A stretch of 64,000 nucleotides of DNA, taken from NCBI RefSeq assembly GCF_024022995.1, contig NZ_CP099582.1:1364001-1428000 (forward strand). Direction: 5' to 3'. Both the position numbers and the translations under genes were made by a program. This stretch comes from Thermococcus aggregans. Lineage in GTDB: Archaea; Methanobacteriota_B; Thermococci; Thermococcales; Thermococcaceae. The notes beneath the pieces are model-generated. The model did not search any database. It was not told the DNA's origin and saw only the letters and a list, made by a program, of their open reading frames with translations. Positions 43,539 through 53,846 of the stretch are shown here, in pieces; within the stretch, counting starts at the first letter, position 1, and every line of letters begins with the position of its first letter.

Positions 43539-44249
43539 TTACTGACCGTTTAGCTCTTCAACTATTACCAGCACCTCTCTTAGGTCGCTTATAACAAATT
43601 CACATTCTTTCCATAGCTCTTTTTTATTTCCCTTCTTGTCAAGCAAAACGCTGACCATGTCAACTTGTCTAGCACCAACGCAGTCTTTAAGGGGGTTGTC
43701 TCCAACGTATATAGCTTCTTCTCCTTTGACGTTTGCCTTTTTCAGGGCCAATTCAAATATTCGTGGATGAGGCTTGTAAAAACCTGCTTCTTCACTTGTT
43801 GTTATGGTGTCAAAGAGTTCAAGAATACCGAGAGCCTCAAGCTGAGCTCTGAGATAATCGCTATCGGAATCAGTGATAATCCCTACATGATACCCCTTGG
43901 CCTTCAAAGCTTTGAGGGTTTCAACGGCTTCATCGTAAAGCTTTCCATACTTTTGGTGCATCTTGAGGTGGATTTCCCAGAACTTGGGAGAAAGCTTAAA
44001 GTTGTATTTTTTAGCAATTTCCTGCATAACTTCCTCTTCGAGGATTCTAATTGGCTTGTAGGGTTTTCCTGCAAACTCCTTAAATTTCTCGCTTGTAAGG
44101 GCTTCGTACTCTTTCCATACCTCCATGGGGTCAACTTTCTCTGCTTTAACGTCTTTTAGAACCTCTTTTATTATGTTCTGATGGGTTATATCCTCATACT
44201 CTTTGCTAAGCAACGTACCAACGAAATCGAAAAATACGGCCTTTATCAT
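43539..44249 (-). CDS. HAD-superfamily hydrolase
   Basis: A 236-residue Rossmann-fold hydrolase. Motif I is FFDFVGTLL, with Val replacing the second Asp of DxD; motif II is IITDSDSDYL, the motif III Lys is in GFYKPHPRIF and motif IV is YVGDNPLKDCVGA. The DFVGT form recalls the Pyrococcus protein PH0459 and 2-haloacid dehalogenase-type members, which use no second Asp. The substrate is unknown. The cap domain lies at ~residues 15-90. It converges with the CDP-alcohol phosphatidyltransferase gene. Confidence 0.88.
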   Translation of the reverse strand: MIKAVFFDFVGTLLSKEYEDITHQNIIKEVLKDVKAEKVDPMEVWKEYEALTSEKFKEFAGKPYKPIRILEEEVMQEIAKKYNFKLSPKFWEIHLKMHQKYGKLYDEAVETLKALKAKGYHVGIITDSDSDYLRAQLEALGILELFDTITTSEEAGFYKPHPRIFELALKKANVKGEEAIYVGDNPLKDCVGARQVDMVSVLLDKKGNKKELWKECEFVISDLREVLVIVEELNGQ

Positions 44250-44408
44250 TGATTATCACCAATACAAAAAATGGTCTTTTAGCTTAAAAATACTTTGTTG
44301 TAGGAAGAGTAAATATCTAACCAGCATGAAATATGATTGGACAAAAGACAATTTACAAGAGCTATTTTTGCCTAATTTTGCCATTTGAACATAAAATTTT
44401 GGAAAATG

Positions 44409-44417
44409 TATTTATAG
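44409..44417 (+). promoter_or_regulatory. TATA box upstream of the small Lrp-like protein gene
   Basis: TATTTATAG predicts transcription start near 44435, which would favour GTG 44444 over ATG 44429 as the translation start of the following gene. Confidence 0.4.
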
Positions 44418-44428
44418 AACAAGGCGGA

Positions 44429-44671
44429 ATGATTCGCAGGGAGGTGATTCCACTCGAAGCTGTGTTGTTAGTGTGGGGTGTTAGAGATGATGTATTGAGA
44501 GAGCTCCCTATAAAAGGGTACTGGCTGTATGGTGAATACGACTTCATAGCAGTCTTAACCTTTGAGAACAGAGAAAAGTTGGAAGAATTTAAGCAAAAGT
44601 TGAATTGCATAATAGGGGATGGGAAATTCAAGGTTTGCCCCGTTAGGTATTCAGCAAGAAGCTCCCCTTAA
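44429..44671 (+). CDS. Small protein, possible RAM-like fold, unknown function
   Basis: An 80-residue protein: LEAVLLVWGVRDDVLRELP, then GYWLYGEYDFIAVLTFENRE and a helix KLEEFKQKL, then a final strand. The YGEYDFIAVL block strongly resembles the RAM domain of Lrp/AsnC proteins and of the stand-alone protein at 4966. ATG 44429 is annotated, but the TATA box position favours GTG 44444. No DNA-binding part is present. A ligand sensor is plausible. Confidence 0.6.
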   Translation: MIRREVIPLEAVLLVWGVRDDVLRELPIKGYWLYGEYDFIAVLTFENREKLEEFKQKLNCIIGDGKFKVCPVRYSARSSP

Positions 44672-44680
44672 AACCAAACC

Positions 44681-45250
44681 TCACAACTTTGGCTCCATAA
44701 TTCCCATCTTCTTGAGCTCTTCGTAAGCTTTCCTCAGAACCTCTCTGATCTTATACCGCTTGTTGAGTCCACCAAGTTTGTAAGCTGCTTTTCTAAGGCT
44801 GCCCGACTCTAAGAAGAGCTTTAACAATGCAACTTCTTCAAAGCTTAAATTGTTTAAGTGCTTCAATGCGAGCTCTGCTATCTCGATTGGATTATTGCCC
44901 TCATAGGGGAAGTCAGCCGACAGTATGGGTTTATCCAGCAGCTTGGTAAATTCAAACTCAACTATTGTCACTTCCGTATCGGGTTTTATGTTTTTGTAGT
45001 GTTCTTTAAGAGCCTTGAGAAGTTCTTCTTTGTTTTTAAATCCATCCATAAGAGCATCTTCGTCAGTAAGCTCAGAAACTCTTTTTTTCTCGACCCTCTT
45101 TATTTTGGCCTTTCCAAGGACGTAACCACCGGAGTGTATGAGAACCTCATCACCAGGTTTTAGGTTTACTTTGCCCACCCTTATTGTGGCCTTTTTCTTC
45201 CCGCTAAGGAGCAAGTCCTTGTACTTTCCATCGAACTTCAGGTTTCGCAT
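44681..45250 (-). CDS. ASCH-domain protein with C-terminal winged-helix-like part
   Basis: A 189-residue protein. Residues ~1-105 form an ASCH domain (KYKDLLLSGKKKATIRVGK; LKPGDEVLIHSGG), a beta-barrel related to PUA that binds RNA or modified nucleosides. The C-terminal ~85 residues are helical (FEEVALLKLFLESGSLRKAAYKLG) and look like a winged helix. ATG 45248-45250 follows GGAGGG and overlaps the stop of the other ASCH gene, so they are coupled. The ligand is unknown. Confidence 0.8.
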   Translation of the reverse strand: MRNLKFDGKYKDLLLSGKKKATIRVGKVNLKPGDEVLIHSGGYVLGKAKIKRVEKKRVSELTDEDALMDGFKNKEELLKALKEHYKNIKPDTEVTIVEFEFTKLLDKPILSADFPYEGNNPIEIAELALKHLNNLSFEEVALLKLFLESGSLRKAAYKLGGLNKRYKIREVLRKAYEELKKMGIMEPKL

Positions 45251-45251
45251 C

Positions 45252-45593
45252 TTATTCCCTCCTTGGTTTTAGGAGGCGGAATTTTATGGCAATAACTCCA
45301 TAGCGGTTTTCCTTCCATTTCGGATACATGTTGTGGAACCTCTTCACGGCTTGCTCAAAGCTTGGCTTATCTGGGAAAATTTTTTCTATAGGTTCTTCTC
45401 TCAAAACCTGCCTGAAAGTCTCGTATTTTTTGACCGAAATTACCTCAGCGGGCACTTCATTGTTGAATAGTATTTTATCTTTGGCTTTAATGCCTTTCAG
45501 CTGAGGGTAAGCTACTCTAACCTCTATTTTTTTCTCTCCGCTTTTTATCATTTCAAGGTATTCGTCCCTTACATATAGTTTGTACACTTTCAT
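45252..45593 (-). CDS. ASCH-domain protein
   Basis: A 113-residue stand-alone ASCH domain: [40 protein letters not shown], a barrel strand [18 protein letters not shown], then [20 protein letters not shown] and [11 protein letters not shown] 45591-45593 with GGGAGCC upstream is chosen; the longer upstream frame has no ribosome site. Some ASCH proteins deaminate or deacetylate modified cytidines, but no such function is shown here. Two adjacent ASCH genes suggest a shared pathway. Confidence 0.82.
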   Translation of the reverse strand: MKVYKLYVRDEYLEMIKSGEKKIEVRVAYPQLKGIKAKDKILFNNEVPAEVISVKKYETFRQVLREEPIEKIFPDKPSFEQAVKRFHNMYPKWKENRYGVIAIKFRLLKPRRE

Positions 45594-45689
45594 GGCTCCC
45601 TTAGTTACTGGGACAGATGTCTTAAAAATGTTGCACAAAATGAAAAGGTTTAAATCATTTAAAAGCCAAGTGACATACGGTGCTATAGT

Positions 45690-45854
45690 ATGCGAAGAGC
45701 CCAAAGTGCACTGGAGTATTTGTTTATATTGGCTGCTGTTCTAATACTGGTTATGGTAACTATTAGGGTAGTTTTTAGTAGTGTTCGGGCGTTAAATTCA
45801 GCGGTAACTGAACACATTGATACTATAAAAGATAAGATCCTCGAAACTCTGTGA
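45690..45854 (+). CDS. Small pilin-like protein with class III signal peptide
   Basis: A 54-residue protein beginning [21 protein letters not shown] short basic leader, then QSALEYLF and a hydrophobic helix, is the archaeal class III (type IV pilin-like, QxxxEYL) signature, cleaved before Gln by a prepilin peptidase. GGTGCT precedes ATG 45690. The next gene, nine bases after the stop, encodes just such a peptidase, which supports the call. The mature ~50-residue product would be among the smallest pilins, perhaps a minor or core subunit. Confidence 0.75.
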   Translation: MRRAQSALEYLFILAAVLILVMVTIRVVFSSVRALNSAVTEHIDTIKDKILETL

Positions 45855-45863
45855 GGTGGTCGC

Positions 45864-46979
45864 ATGGAGATACTTTTAATAAGTTTTGGGGTTATAATGG
45901 GCATTCTAACATCTTACACCGATATTAAAACTGGATTTATAGATGATAGGCACGTGTTTCCAATTGCGGCTGTTGGAGTTCTGTATTACCTTTATCATGG
46001 AATTGTTGTAAAACATGACCTTCTACACGCCCTCTCAGGCTTAATAGGGTTGGGTATTGGGTTCCTATTGGGTTACCTGCTTTATCTCATGGGCGGCTGG
46101 GCAAGTGGAGACGTTGTAATCCTTATGGGCTACTCCGCCCTCTTCCCATACGCTTCAAGCTACGCAAAGGTAGTAGCTCCTTATGCCGTGAAATATCCTT
46201 TACACAGCATAACGCTCCTGTTCAACAGCATACTTGCAGTGTTTCCCTTTATTTTTGTTTACTCCCTCGCAGTGTTGATAACAAAGAAAAAAATCTCCCG
46301 GTTAAAGGAGGTATTTGTTAAAAAATGGGTCAAGCCGTTTGAAATCGCTATTTGGGTATCTGGAGCTTTTGTGGTTCTAAGAATCGCTGGAAGTGCTATT
46401 CCTCCTTACTTTGGGCTACTGCTCTGGATAATAACAATGGTCGTTCTGGCAAGATTGCAAAAAGCAGGAGACATTATTGGTTTGTTGCTTTTAGCTTATG
46501 GAGCATTTAAAACGCCCGAGATTATTTACAGCTACTTAAAACTTGCCGTAACATTCTATGCCCTTAAGGTATTCTTCTCTCTCGTAAAAGTCCTAAGGGA
46601 AGAGGTATTGATGAAAAAAGTCTCCGTTAACGAGCTTAAGGAGTGGGACATCCTCGGTGAGTGGATATACGAAAAAGATAACAAGATTTACAGGGAGAGA
46701 GAAAGTTCCTTCGACAAGCTCCTTCGAGCCTTAAAGACCCTCAACTTAAACGCTCTGAAAGTGGAATACGACAAGTTAATAGCATCACCGACTGCTGAAG
46801 GGCTTACAAAGGAAGACATAGAAAAACTCAAAGCCCTAGTAGAAGAGGGAAAACTTGAGGACGAGTTTCTGGTCAGAAACGCAATGCCCTTTGCACCGGC
46901 GTTGTTCTTGGGCTTTTTGATTTCTGTATTTTACGGTGACTTATTCTGGCTGTTTGTGCTAAAAAGTAGCGGGCTTTAA
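45864..46979 (+). CDS. Archaeal prepilin peptidase (A24 family)
   Basis: A 371-residue membrane aspartic protease. The catalytic pair is readable: first Asp in SYTDIKTGFIDDRH and second in GGWASGDVVILMGY (GxGD type). About eight to nine hydrophobic helices are present, plus a soluble ~100-residue insert (residues ~245-340) with EWDILGEWIYEKD. Such enzymes remove class III signal peptides from archaellins and pilins. ATG 45864 follows GAGGTGG. The immediately upstream tiny pilin is the obvious partner. The length is greater than FlaK or EppA. Confidence 0.88.
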   Translation: MEILLISFGVIMGILTSYTDIKTGFIDDRHVFPIAAVGVLYYLYHGIVVKHDLLHALSGLIGLGIGFLLGYLLYLMGGWASGDVVILMGYSALFPYASSYAKVVAPYAVKYPLHSITLLFNSILAVFPFIFVYSLAVLITKKKISRLKEVFVKKWVKPFEIAIWVSGAFVVLRIAGSAIPPYFGLLLWIITMVVLARLQKAGDIIGLLLLAYGAFKTPEIIYSYLKLAVTFYALKVFFSLVKVLREEVLMKKVSVNELKEWDILGEWIYEKDNKIYRERESSFDKLLRALKTLNLNALKVEYDKLIASPTAEGLTKEDIEKLKALVEEGKLEDEFLVRNAMPFAPALFLGFLISVFYGDLFWLFVLKSSGL

Positions 46980-47074
46980 ACTTTAAAAACAATGACTCCA
47001 ATGGTAGTATAGAAAGACAAAGGGATGATGAGCTTTTGCTTTGCGGATAGGTGAAGAGCACGCCCTTCTCTGAC

Positions 47075-47704
47075 CTAACCTTTTTCTTTCAGAACTTTCT
47101 CGATGATCTCTTTTACTTCATATAGGTCTCTCGCAAGATAGTCGCCCTTAACGCCTTCGTGGGGATTTATTGCTATGCTCACATCAGCAACCTTAAACAT
47201 GGCTATGTCGTTGTGTCCATCGCCGACGGCTATTGTTAGCTTTGGCTTGAGCTTTTCTTTAAGCTCAAGCAGAATATCGCCCTTGTTCTTGAAGTCCACC
47301 CAGGGAAGAACTTCTCCCGTTACTTTTCCTTCTTCATCAAAGACAAGTTCATTTGCATATACAAAATCCGCTTTAAGCTCTCTTCCCACTCTTTCAGCGA
47401 GGCATTTAAGACCGCCGCTGATTATAGCAATTTTAAAGCCTTTTTGCCTTAAGAATTGGAAAAGCTCATCAACGCCTTCAAAATATTCAACTGAATTTGC
47501 CCATTCCATAATTTCTTCTCTCGTCCTTCCCTTCCAGAGAGAAGCATCTAACCTTGCCCACGTTGGGTAGTCAAACTCTCCCGCAAAAAACCTCTCAGCA
47601 TATTCCTTTCCTTTGTCCCAAGTGCCAAACTTCTTATGAAGCTCAACCCAACTCGATTTGGATTTTACCAAGGTTCCTTCGAGGTCAAATGCTATAAGGT
47701 ACAT
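47075..47704 (-). CDS. HAD phosphatase, SerB (phosphoserine phosphatase)-like
   Basis: A 209-residue enzyme with motif I FDLEGTLV (Glu as second acid), motif II IISGGLKCLAERVG, the Lys in DFKNKGDILLELK and motif IV VGDGHNDIAMFKVADVSIAINP. This pattern is that of phosphoserine phosphatase-type HAD proteins, but the DLEGT form leaves the substrate open. It starts two bases before the pcm stop on the same strand, so they are co-transcribed. Confidence 0.85.
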   Translation of the reverse strand: MYLIAFDLEGTLVKSKSSWVELHKKFGTWDKGKEYAERFFAGEFDYPTWARLDASLWKGRTREEIMEWANSVEYFEGVDELFQFLRQKGFKIAIISGGLKCLAERVGRELKADFVYANELVFDEEGKVTGEVLPWVDFKNKGDILLELKEKLKPKLTIAVGDGHNDIAMFKVADVSIAINPHEGVKGDYLARDLYEVKEIIEKVLKEKG

Positions 47705-47705
47705 T

Positions 47706-49026
<1,321 letters not shown>

Positions 49027-49074
49027 TTTCACTCACCTTCCTGCTTTGGATGGTTTCTCTTTATAAAGATTAGC

Positions 49075-50004
49075 TCAGCTTTCCTTTAACCTGACGAGAT
49101 ATGTTCTTCCCTCTTTAACTCTCTCTATTAACCCTTTCTTTTCCATATCCCTTAGCAGAAGGCTTACCTTTGCCTTTGAAAAGCCAAGCCGCTTTACAAG
49201 TTCACTCTGGTGGAGTGGGCCTTCTTTAAGCAGTTCAAGAACCTTCTCTTCATCCGACCTCAGGTTAACAACACTTTTTTCTCTCCCATTATAGAGGATT
49301 CCAGCAAAGAAACCGCCCAAGAAGGCTATAAAAATCGTTGCCAAAAATGTCATTAATGGGAACTGATTCTTTACCTCTTCCGAGAATCCCACTATAAAGT
49401 AAAACTCCTCCTCTGGCCTAACGTCTGCTTTTTTCCATTCCAAAATCAAGGCATTTCCCATGCTTTCAACTTTATCTGGGGACGGAACTATGGGAGACAA
49501 AATTGCATAACCTTTAGGGGCGTACAGTCTTGCATAGAAATATCCTACTGGTTGATTGAATTTGACATAATATGAAAACTGCTCCCTCCCATTCACTTCT
49601 TGTAGCATTCCTTCGGAGTAAAAGCTTATTCTTATCTTTAATCTGCTCCCGGGCGAAACCTCGGGGAATTCAATATAGATGGCATTTATATCCCCCACAA
49701 TTTTGGAAACACTTATGTTGGCTATCTGAGTCTTACCGTTGATTTCAATTATCGCCTCTGGACTTTCAATTGGGTATTCAGAGTAGAAGGTGTAATGAGA
49801 AATTGGCACGTTTGGAGACATCAAAAGCTCAATTGTCTCTTTAACCCTATAATCATCTAGGATATCAAAATAAAGGGAATAGCTATCTAAGTTGTATTCA
49901 TATTCTTGGGAAGCCGCAGAGGCGGGAAACAACAGCAGGGAAAGAAATAGGACTACTAGAGCTGACTTCCCTCTTGCGGATTTTTTATTTTTAACAGTGG
50001 ACAT
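49075..50004 (-). CDS. Membrane-bound winged-helix transcription regulator
   Basis: A 309-residue protein with a signal/anchor helix at residues ~12-35, an external beta-rich domain of ~190 residues, a transmembrane helix at ~225-245 (LATIFIAFLGGFFAGIL) and a cytoplasmic winged helix (EEKVLELLKEGPLHQSELVK, RLGFSKAKVSLLLRDMEKKG) at the C-terminus. This layout, COG2512-like, suits a sensor that passes an external signal to DNA. ATG 50002-50004 lies inside the 3' end of the upstream gene; no strong ribosome site is seen, so translation is probably by coupling. Confidence 0.8.
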   Translation of the reverse strand: MSTVKNKKSARGKSALVVLFLSLLLFPASAASQEYEYNLDSYSLYFDILDDYRVKETIELLMSPNVPISHYTFYSEYPIESPEAIIEINGKTQIANISVSKIVGDINAIYIEFPEVSPGSRLKIRISFYSEGMLQEVNGREQFSYYVKFNQPVGYFYARLYAPKGYAILSPIVPSPDKVESMGNALILEWKKADVRPEEEFYFIVGFSEEVKNQFPLMTFLATIFIAFLGGFFAGILYNGREKSVVNLRSDEEKVLELLKEGPLHQSELVKRLGFSKAKVSLLLRDMEKKGLIERVKEGRTYLVRLKES

Positions 50005-51839
50005 ACTTCCATACACTCCCCGCAGTGAATGCACTTAGCAGAGTCAACTTCTATCTTTCTCGTATGTGGGTTTATTCTTAAAGCATTTTCTGGGCATTTT
50101 CCAACACATACCCCGCACCCAACACACTCATATGCCCTCTTTATCAGGTGATATGCCCTTATGGCATTTTCCCTGCTCTTTGCTCTAACTTCCTCCGTCG
50201 TAAACAAGATATCCCCTATTCTTAGTGCGTTTTCCTCCCTGCTTACTTCCCCTAATATTGGGGCCACTTCCTCGATTCTCTCCAAGATTATTTTCGTGTT
50301 TATTTTGAGAACAAACTCTCCATCTCTTTCTTCAAACGAATACTTTACAGGCTCCCAGGTTCTCTTTTCTGGAATTTCAACTCCGAGTTTTCTTGCGATG
50401 GCTTTTTCTCCTTTAGTTAACCGCCTCCATCTCCAGAAGCCGTATGTTATCCATTCTTCTGGCATTCCAAAGCGGTCTTTCCACTTCCTGAGTTCGTCTT
50501 CCCACTTTTTCCATAGTTCTGGTTTCTCTTCCTTTAGCGTTTGAATTTCAGCCAAAGAAGAGCTGGGGCACATAAAACATCCGATTCTGTCCAGACGATT
50601 TTCATAAAGGGGATTGTATTTCAGCTTACGGGAGAATATGTAGAGCCACACCTCAAGAGCGTTCCAGTGGAAAATAGGAGAAGCTCCGATTTCATTTGGT
50701 ACCCATGGGTTTCTCCATACCCTCGGCTGTTTGTATCTCTGTATGCTTTCATACTTTCTCTGGCCGACAAACATTAGGACACCTTCTGGATAGTGCTCCT
50801 TTATCGTTAACGTTATTGGGCCAAGCTTCGTGACCTTACAGCACCACCTGTAGTCCCTTCCCGGAGGGGAAAATACACTAAGAGCATTCCAGAAGGCATT
50901 GCCCGCATCCGCTACAATGAATTTTATGTTTTTCTTCTTGAGCTCTTTTTCCATTTCTTTTACGTACTCAATGGTCTCTGGGAACTCTATTCCGGTGTTA
51001 TTGAAGAATACTGCAAAATCTCCCCCAAATTCCTCAAGAGCCAAACCCAAAACAGCCAGACTGTCTTTTCCACCGCTGAATGCAACGGCCATTGGCTTGT
51101 TTATGCTTTGGGCAGTTTTCCTCATAAAAGACCTAGCCTCTTTAACTCTCTCTTCCAGCGCAGATTTGTTGGCCTTTATTACATCCCCCATGGTTGCCGT
51201 CTTGCCTTCACGATACTGAACTTTCCGTTGGTGCCTTGTCTTTATTCCAGTCCCTCTCTCTGTCTTGTCAATTAACTTTTCGTAGTCCTTTTTAGCTATC
51301 CCAGTGGCGATAACCTCATCATCACAAACTACAATAACGTCGTCCCCTACTCTAATGCTCTCTTCCGCTTCAATAACCCCCACAGGGAGGACGTTTGCTC
51401 CGTTCTTTATCGGCTCCTTTGCTCCCTTGTCCACTATAACCCACTTTTTCATCTTCTTTCCAAAGTGCTTCCACAGAGCTGTTGCGCCCTCAATTTTCAA
51501 TCCGGGCTTCCACTTAAGTTCAAGCGGATCAAAGCGAAGCCACCCAAAAATGTAACCATCAAGTATTATTTCATACACATCATCTTCTCCGGGAGTCTTG
51601 TTCAAAAGCACGATCTTGCCGTCAATTATCTCGCCAATATCAACCCCGTAGTGGGCTTTGAACTCACGCCTAATAAACTCGATATCCTTTTTAAAGGCAA
51701 ACCTTACATCCGCTGGGGGAGTCAAGTCTACCCTAAAGCCCTCACCGTGGATATCACATTTCTCGCTTATTAGGGGAACGTTACATTCTTCACACCAATA
51801 AATGTGAGCCTTACCCAAAAATACTGGCCCTTTTCTCAT
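49956..51839 (-). CDS. PAPS-reductase-like PP-loop protein fused to zinc ribbon and ferredoxin domains
   Basis: A 627-residue multidomain protein. An N-terminal zinc ribbon (WCEECNVPL, then CDIHGEGF), a PUA-like middle part at ~residues 140-200, the PP-loop domain with AVAFSGGKDSLAVLGLALEE, a Cys-rich CCKVTKLGP and IGCFMCPSS region, and a C-terminal two-cluster ferredoxin (CVGCGVCVGKCPENAL; CIHCGECMEVCPLL). It should activate a substrate by adenylation using ATP and transfer sulfur or electrons; the real reaction is unknown in Thermococcales. ATG 51837-51839 follows GGTGAG. Confidence 0.88.
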   Translation of the reverse strand: MRKGPVFLGKAHIYWCEECNVPLISEKCDIHGEGFRVDLTPPADVRFAFKKDIEFIRREFKAHYGVDIGEIIDGKIVLLNKTPGEDDVYEIILDGYIFGWLRFDPLELKWKPGLKIEGATALWKHFGKKMKKWVIVDKGAKEPIKNGANVLPVGVIEAEESIRVGDDVIVVCDDEVIATGIAKKDYEKLIDKTERGTGIKTRHQRKVQYREGKTATMGDVIKANKSALEERVKEARSFMRKTAQSINKPMAVAFSGGKDSLAVLGLALEEFGGDFAVFFNNTGIEFPETIEYVKEMEKELKKKNIKFIVADAGNAFWNALSVFSPPGRDYRWCCKVTKLGPITLTIKEHYPEGVLMFVGQRKYESIQRYKQPRVWRNPWVPNEIGASPIFHWNALEVWLYIFSRKLKYNPLYENRLDRIGCFMCPSSSLAEIQTLKEEKPELWKKWEDELRKWKDRFGMPEEWITYGFWRWRRLTKGEKAIARKLGVEIPEKRTWEPVKYSFEERDGEFVLKINTKIILERIEEVAPILGEVSREENALRIGDILFTTEEVRAKSRENAIRAYHLIKRAYECVGCGVCVGKCPENALRINPHTRKIEVDSAKCIHCGECMEVCPLLKIKNPQEGSQL

Positions 51840-51889
51840 TATCTCACCCAAGAGGAGAAAAATTAGTGGGTTTATAACTGCTTTGGTTG

Positions 51890-53173
51890 CTATAAAACTT
51901 CAACCACAAGAACGCTTTTTCCGAAGTCTTCGGCTCTAAAAGTCCGACCAGTGGCTTCCAAGGAAGATATAACCTCATTCTTGCTCGGAAATCCGATAAA
52001 TTCTTTTGTTAATTTTTCAAAAAATTCCCACGCCTCAATTCCGGGGTAATTCTCTCTAAAGGGCTCCACTATTATAAGTTTTCCTCCTTCACTCAAAACG
52101 TCAACAGCACGGTTTATAACGCGTTGAATGTCCGGGATATACTCCAAGAGAAAGCTCATTATCACTACATCATACTCTCCCGTCGGCTTAATATTCTGAA
52201 CATCGACTTCTTTCAATACCACCCAGTCCAACCCATTTCTTTTCACGCGTCTTTTTGCAATGTCTAAGAGGTTATGAGAGAAATCAACTCCCACGTATAA
52301 TCCTTCAGGACCAACTGCTTTTCCAACCTCCTCAGGAGATACTGACCCACATCCAAGATCCAGAACTCTTTTCCCCTTTGTGATCCCACCAAGCTCTTTG
52401 ATAATTGCTCGGTAAATTTTCGTTAGGTAACTGTTTAGACGCATGTCCCAAAATTCTGCATTCTTATCAAAATCCATAAAGCTCGTCGGAGGTCTGGAAT
52501 TCAGAGAAGCTTCTGCAAACTCATACATTCTGTCAAATATAGTGATTACATCAGGAGTAAGGTACGAGAGGGAATTTGAGTTCAGTTTTAAATTGTAGTT
52601 TATGCTCTTGCTCCAAATTTTATTAAACGCACTGTCTGCAAATCCTATCTTTGTATACGTCTCCAACATTGTCTTGAGCAGAGCTTTATTACTAACAGGG
52701 ACATCTACCAAGGCATCAGCATAGTGCTTTCTCTCACGTATTGCGTGAAATATTCCATACTTTAAGCCGAGTTTAAGCAAGTTAAACTGAGCCAAATCTA
52801 CAGCGAAAGATAACGTTGTATCGAGAACATGGATTAAGCTTTCTACAACATTTTTCCTGAAAAACGATGTTTCCTCAAAATCTTTGGATTCCAAAAAATC
52901 CATAAATTTCCTTCCATCCTCGGATATGCGGTAATACTTAAATCCTTCTCCTTTAACGATCTCAACTAGTCCTAATCCCACAAGTGAGTTGCCATTCCGA
53001 TATGTAAAGCCCGTTCCCAAAAGGATATCTTCAACTTCTTGTATGCTTAGATTTGTGGCTTTAGCGATTTCTGAAAGATAAGCTGGTGAAGGATACACCT
53101 GAGAAAGGTATTTAAGCACTTTTAGTTCGTTTTTTCCAATATATTTAGGGGTGCTTAAAAAATATGAATCCAT
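51890..53173 (-). CDS. Methyltransferase with N-terminal winged-helix domain
   Basis: A 427-residue protein. The first ~110 residues look like a winged-helix segment (ELKVLKYLSQVYPSPAYLSE, IAKATNLSIQEVEDILLGTG); the last ~170 form a class I methyltransferase with motif I VLDLGCGSVSPEEVG, acidic VGVDFSHNLLD and YDVVIMSFLLEYIPD. ATG 53171-53173 behind GGAGGGC and a TATA-like ACTTTAATAC upstream support this start rather than the longer frame from 53278. The target is unknown. Confidence 0.78.
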   Translation of the reverse strand: MDSYFLSTPKYIGKNELKVLKYLSQVYPSPAYLSEIAKATNLSIQEVEDILLGTGFTYRNGNSLVGLGLVEIVKGEGFKYYRISEDGRKFMDFLESKDFEETSFFRKNVVESLIHVLDTTLSFAVDLAQFNLLKLGLKYGIFHAIRERKHYADALVDVPVSNKALLKTMLETYTKIGFADSAFNKIWSKSINYNLKLNSNSLSYLTPDVITIFDRMYEFAEASLNSRPPTSFMDFDKNAEFWDMRLNSYLTKIYRAIIKELGGITKGKRVLDLGCGSVSPEEVGKAVGPEGLYVGVDFSHNLLDIAKRRVKRNGLDWVVLKEVDVQNIKPTGEYDVVIMSFLLEYIPDIQRVINRAVDVLSEGGKLIIVEPFRENYPGIEAWEFFEKLTKEFIGFPSKNEVISSLEATGRTFRAEDFGKSVLVVEVL

Positions 53174-53429
53174 AATATGCCGCCCTCCAATCCAGCCCTG
53201 ATATATTCCCAGCTTAGGGAGTATTAAAGTTTTTTGTGTAGGTACCGAGGCTTTTGGTATGGCGCTCTCCAGAGCCATTGGGTGTTTTGAGAAAAGAGGG
53301 GATTAAAGACTTGATAACAAAATAGCGCTATCTTGCCAACCAAAAATGAACCCCGGCCTTTATGTCTCTTATCCCTATTGTGTAAGCATCAGATTCAAAC
53401 TCGACATTACAATACCTATGACCAAAAAA

Positions 53430-53436
53430 TTTATAA
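53430..53436 (+). promoter_or_regulatory. tRNA-Lys promoter
   Basis: TTTATAA after an ACCAAAAAAT element (BRE-like) lies 27-33 bases before the tRNA 5' end, the expected spacing for an archaeal tRNA promoter. Confidence 0.65.
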
Positions 53437-53462
53437 GCGCATTGCAATCCCTAACTTATCGA

Positions 53463-53540
53463 GGGCCGGTAGCTCAGCCTGGTTAGAGCACCGGGCTTTT
53501 AACCCGGTGGTCGCGGGTTCAAATCCCGTCCGGCCCGCCA
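53463..53540 (+). tRNA. tRNA-Lys (anticodon TTT)
   Basis: A 78-base cloverleaf with GGGCCGG pairing to CCGGCCC, D-arm GCTC...GAGC, anticodon stem CCGGG/CCCGG around loop CTTTTAA (anticodon TTT), T-arm GCGGG TTCAAAT CCCGT, discriminator G and an encoded CCA. There is no intron. A T-containing tail follows. The genome need not contain an integrated element here; no attachment repeat of the tRNA 3' end was seen nearby. Confidence 0.96.
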
Positions 53541-53612
53541 CTTAACAACTTTTCTAAGGATTAATCGAAAGAGCTTAAAGCTTTGAGCATCTATTACTTT
53601 ACGGGTGATAGT

Positions 53613-53846
53613 ATGGATGTTTTTGAGCTGGCTAAAAAGTATCATGTTGAACTCGGTATAAAAGAGCCGAGTTTTGCCACTATGGCGGCAGAACTCTTTG
53701 GAGACTTAGGGTTGAGCATAATGAACCACTTAAAAAAAGAAGGGTACACATTAAAGGGTACGAGATTCTTGGACTATGAGAAAAGCCTCGTGCTGGAAAT
53801 AGTAAAAGAAAACAAAAGCTATGAGATCCTTCTGAGGAAGCTTTAA
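53613..53846 (+). CDS. Small protein of unknown function beside tRNA-Lys
   Basis: A 77-residue soluble protein, MDVFELAKKYHVELGIKEPS then FATMAAELFGDLGLSIMNHL, followed by beta strands (YTLKGTRFLDYEKSLVLEIV). Start ATG 53613 follows GGGTGATA; the longer frame from TTG 53583 is not supported. No family recognised. Its last four bases overlap the converging gene. Confidence 0.65.
   Translation: MDVFELAKKYHVELGIKEPSFATMAAELFGDLGLSIMNHLKKEGYTLKGTRFLDYEKSLVLEIVKENKSYEILLRKL

Noticed and set aside
53463-53540. tRNA-Lys as an integration site of a mobile element
   Set aside because: No integrase gene and no second copy of the tRNA 3' end were found nearby; the flanking genes look ordinary.
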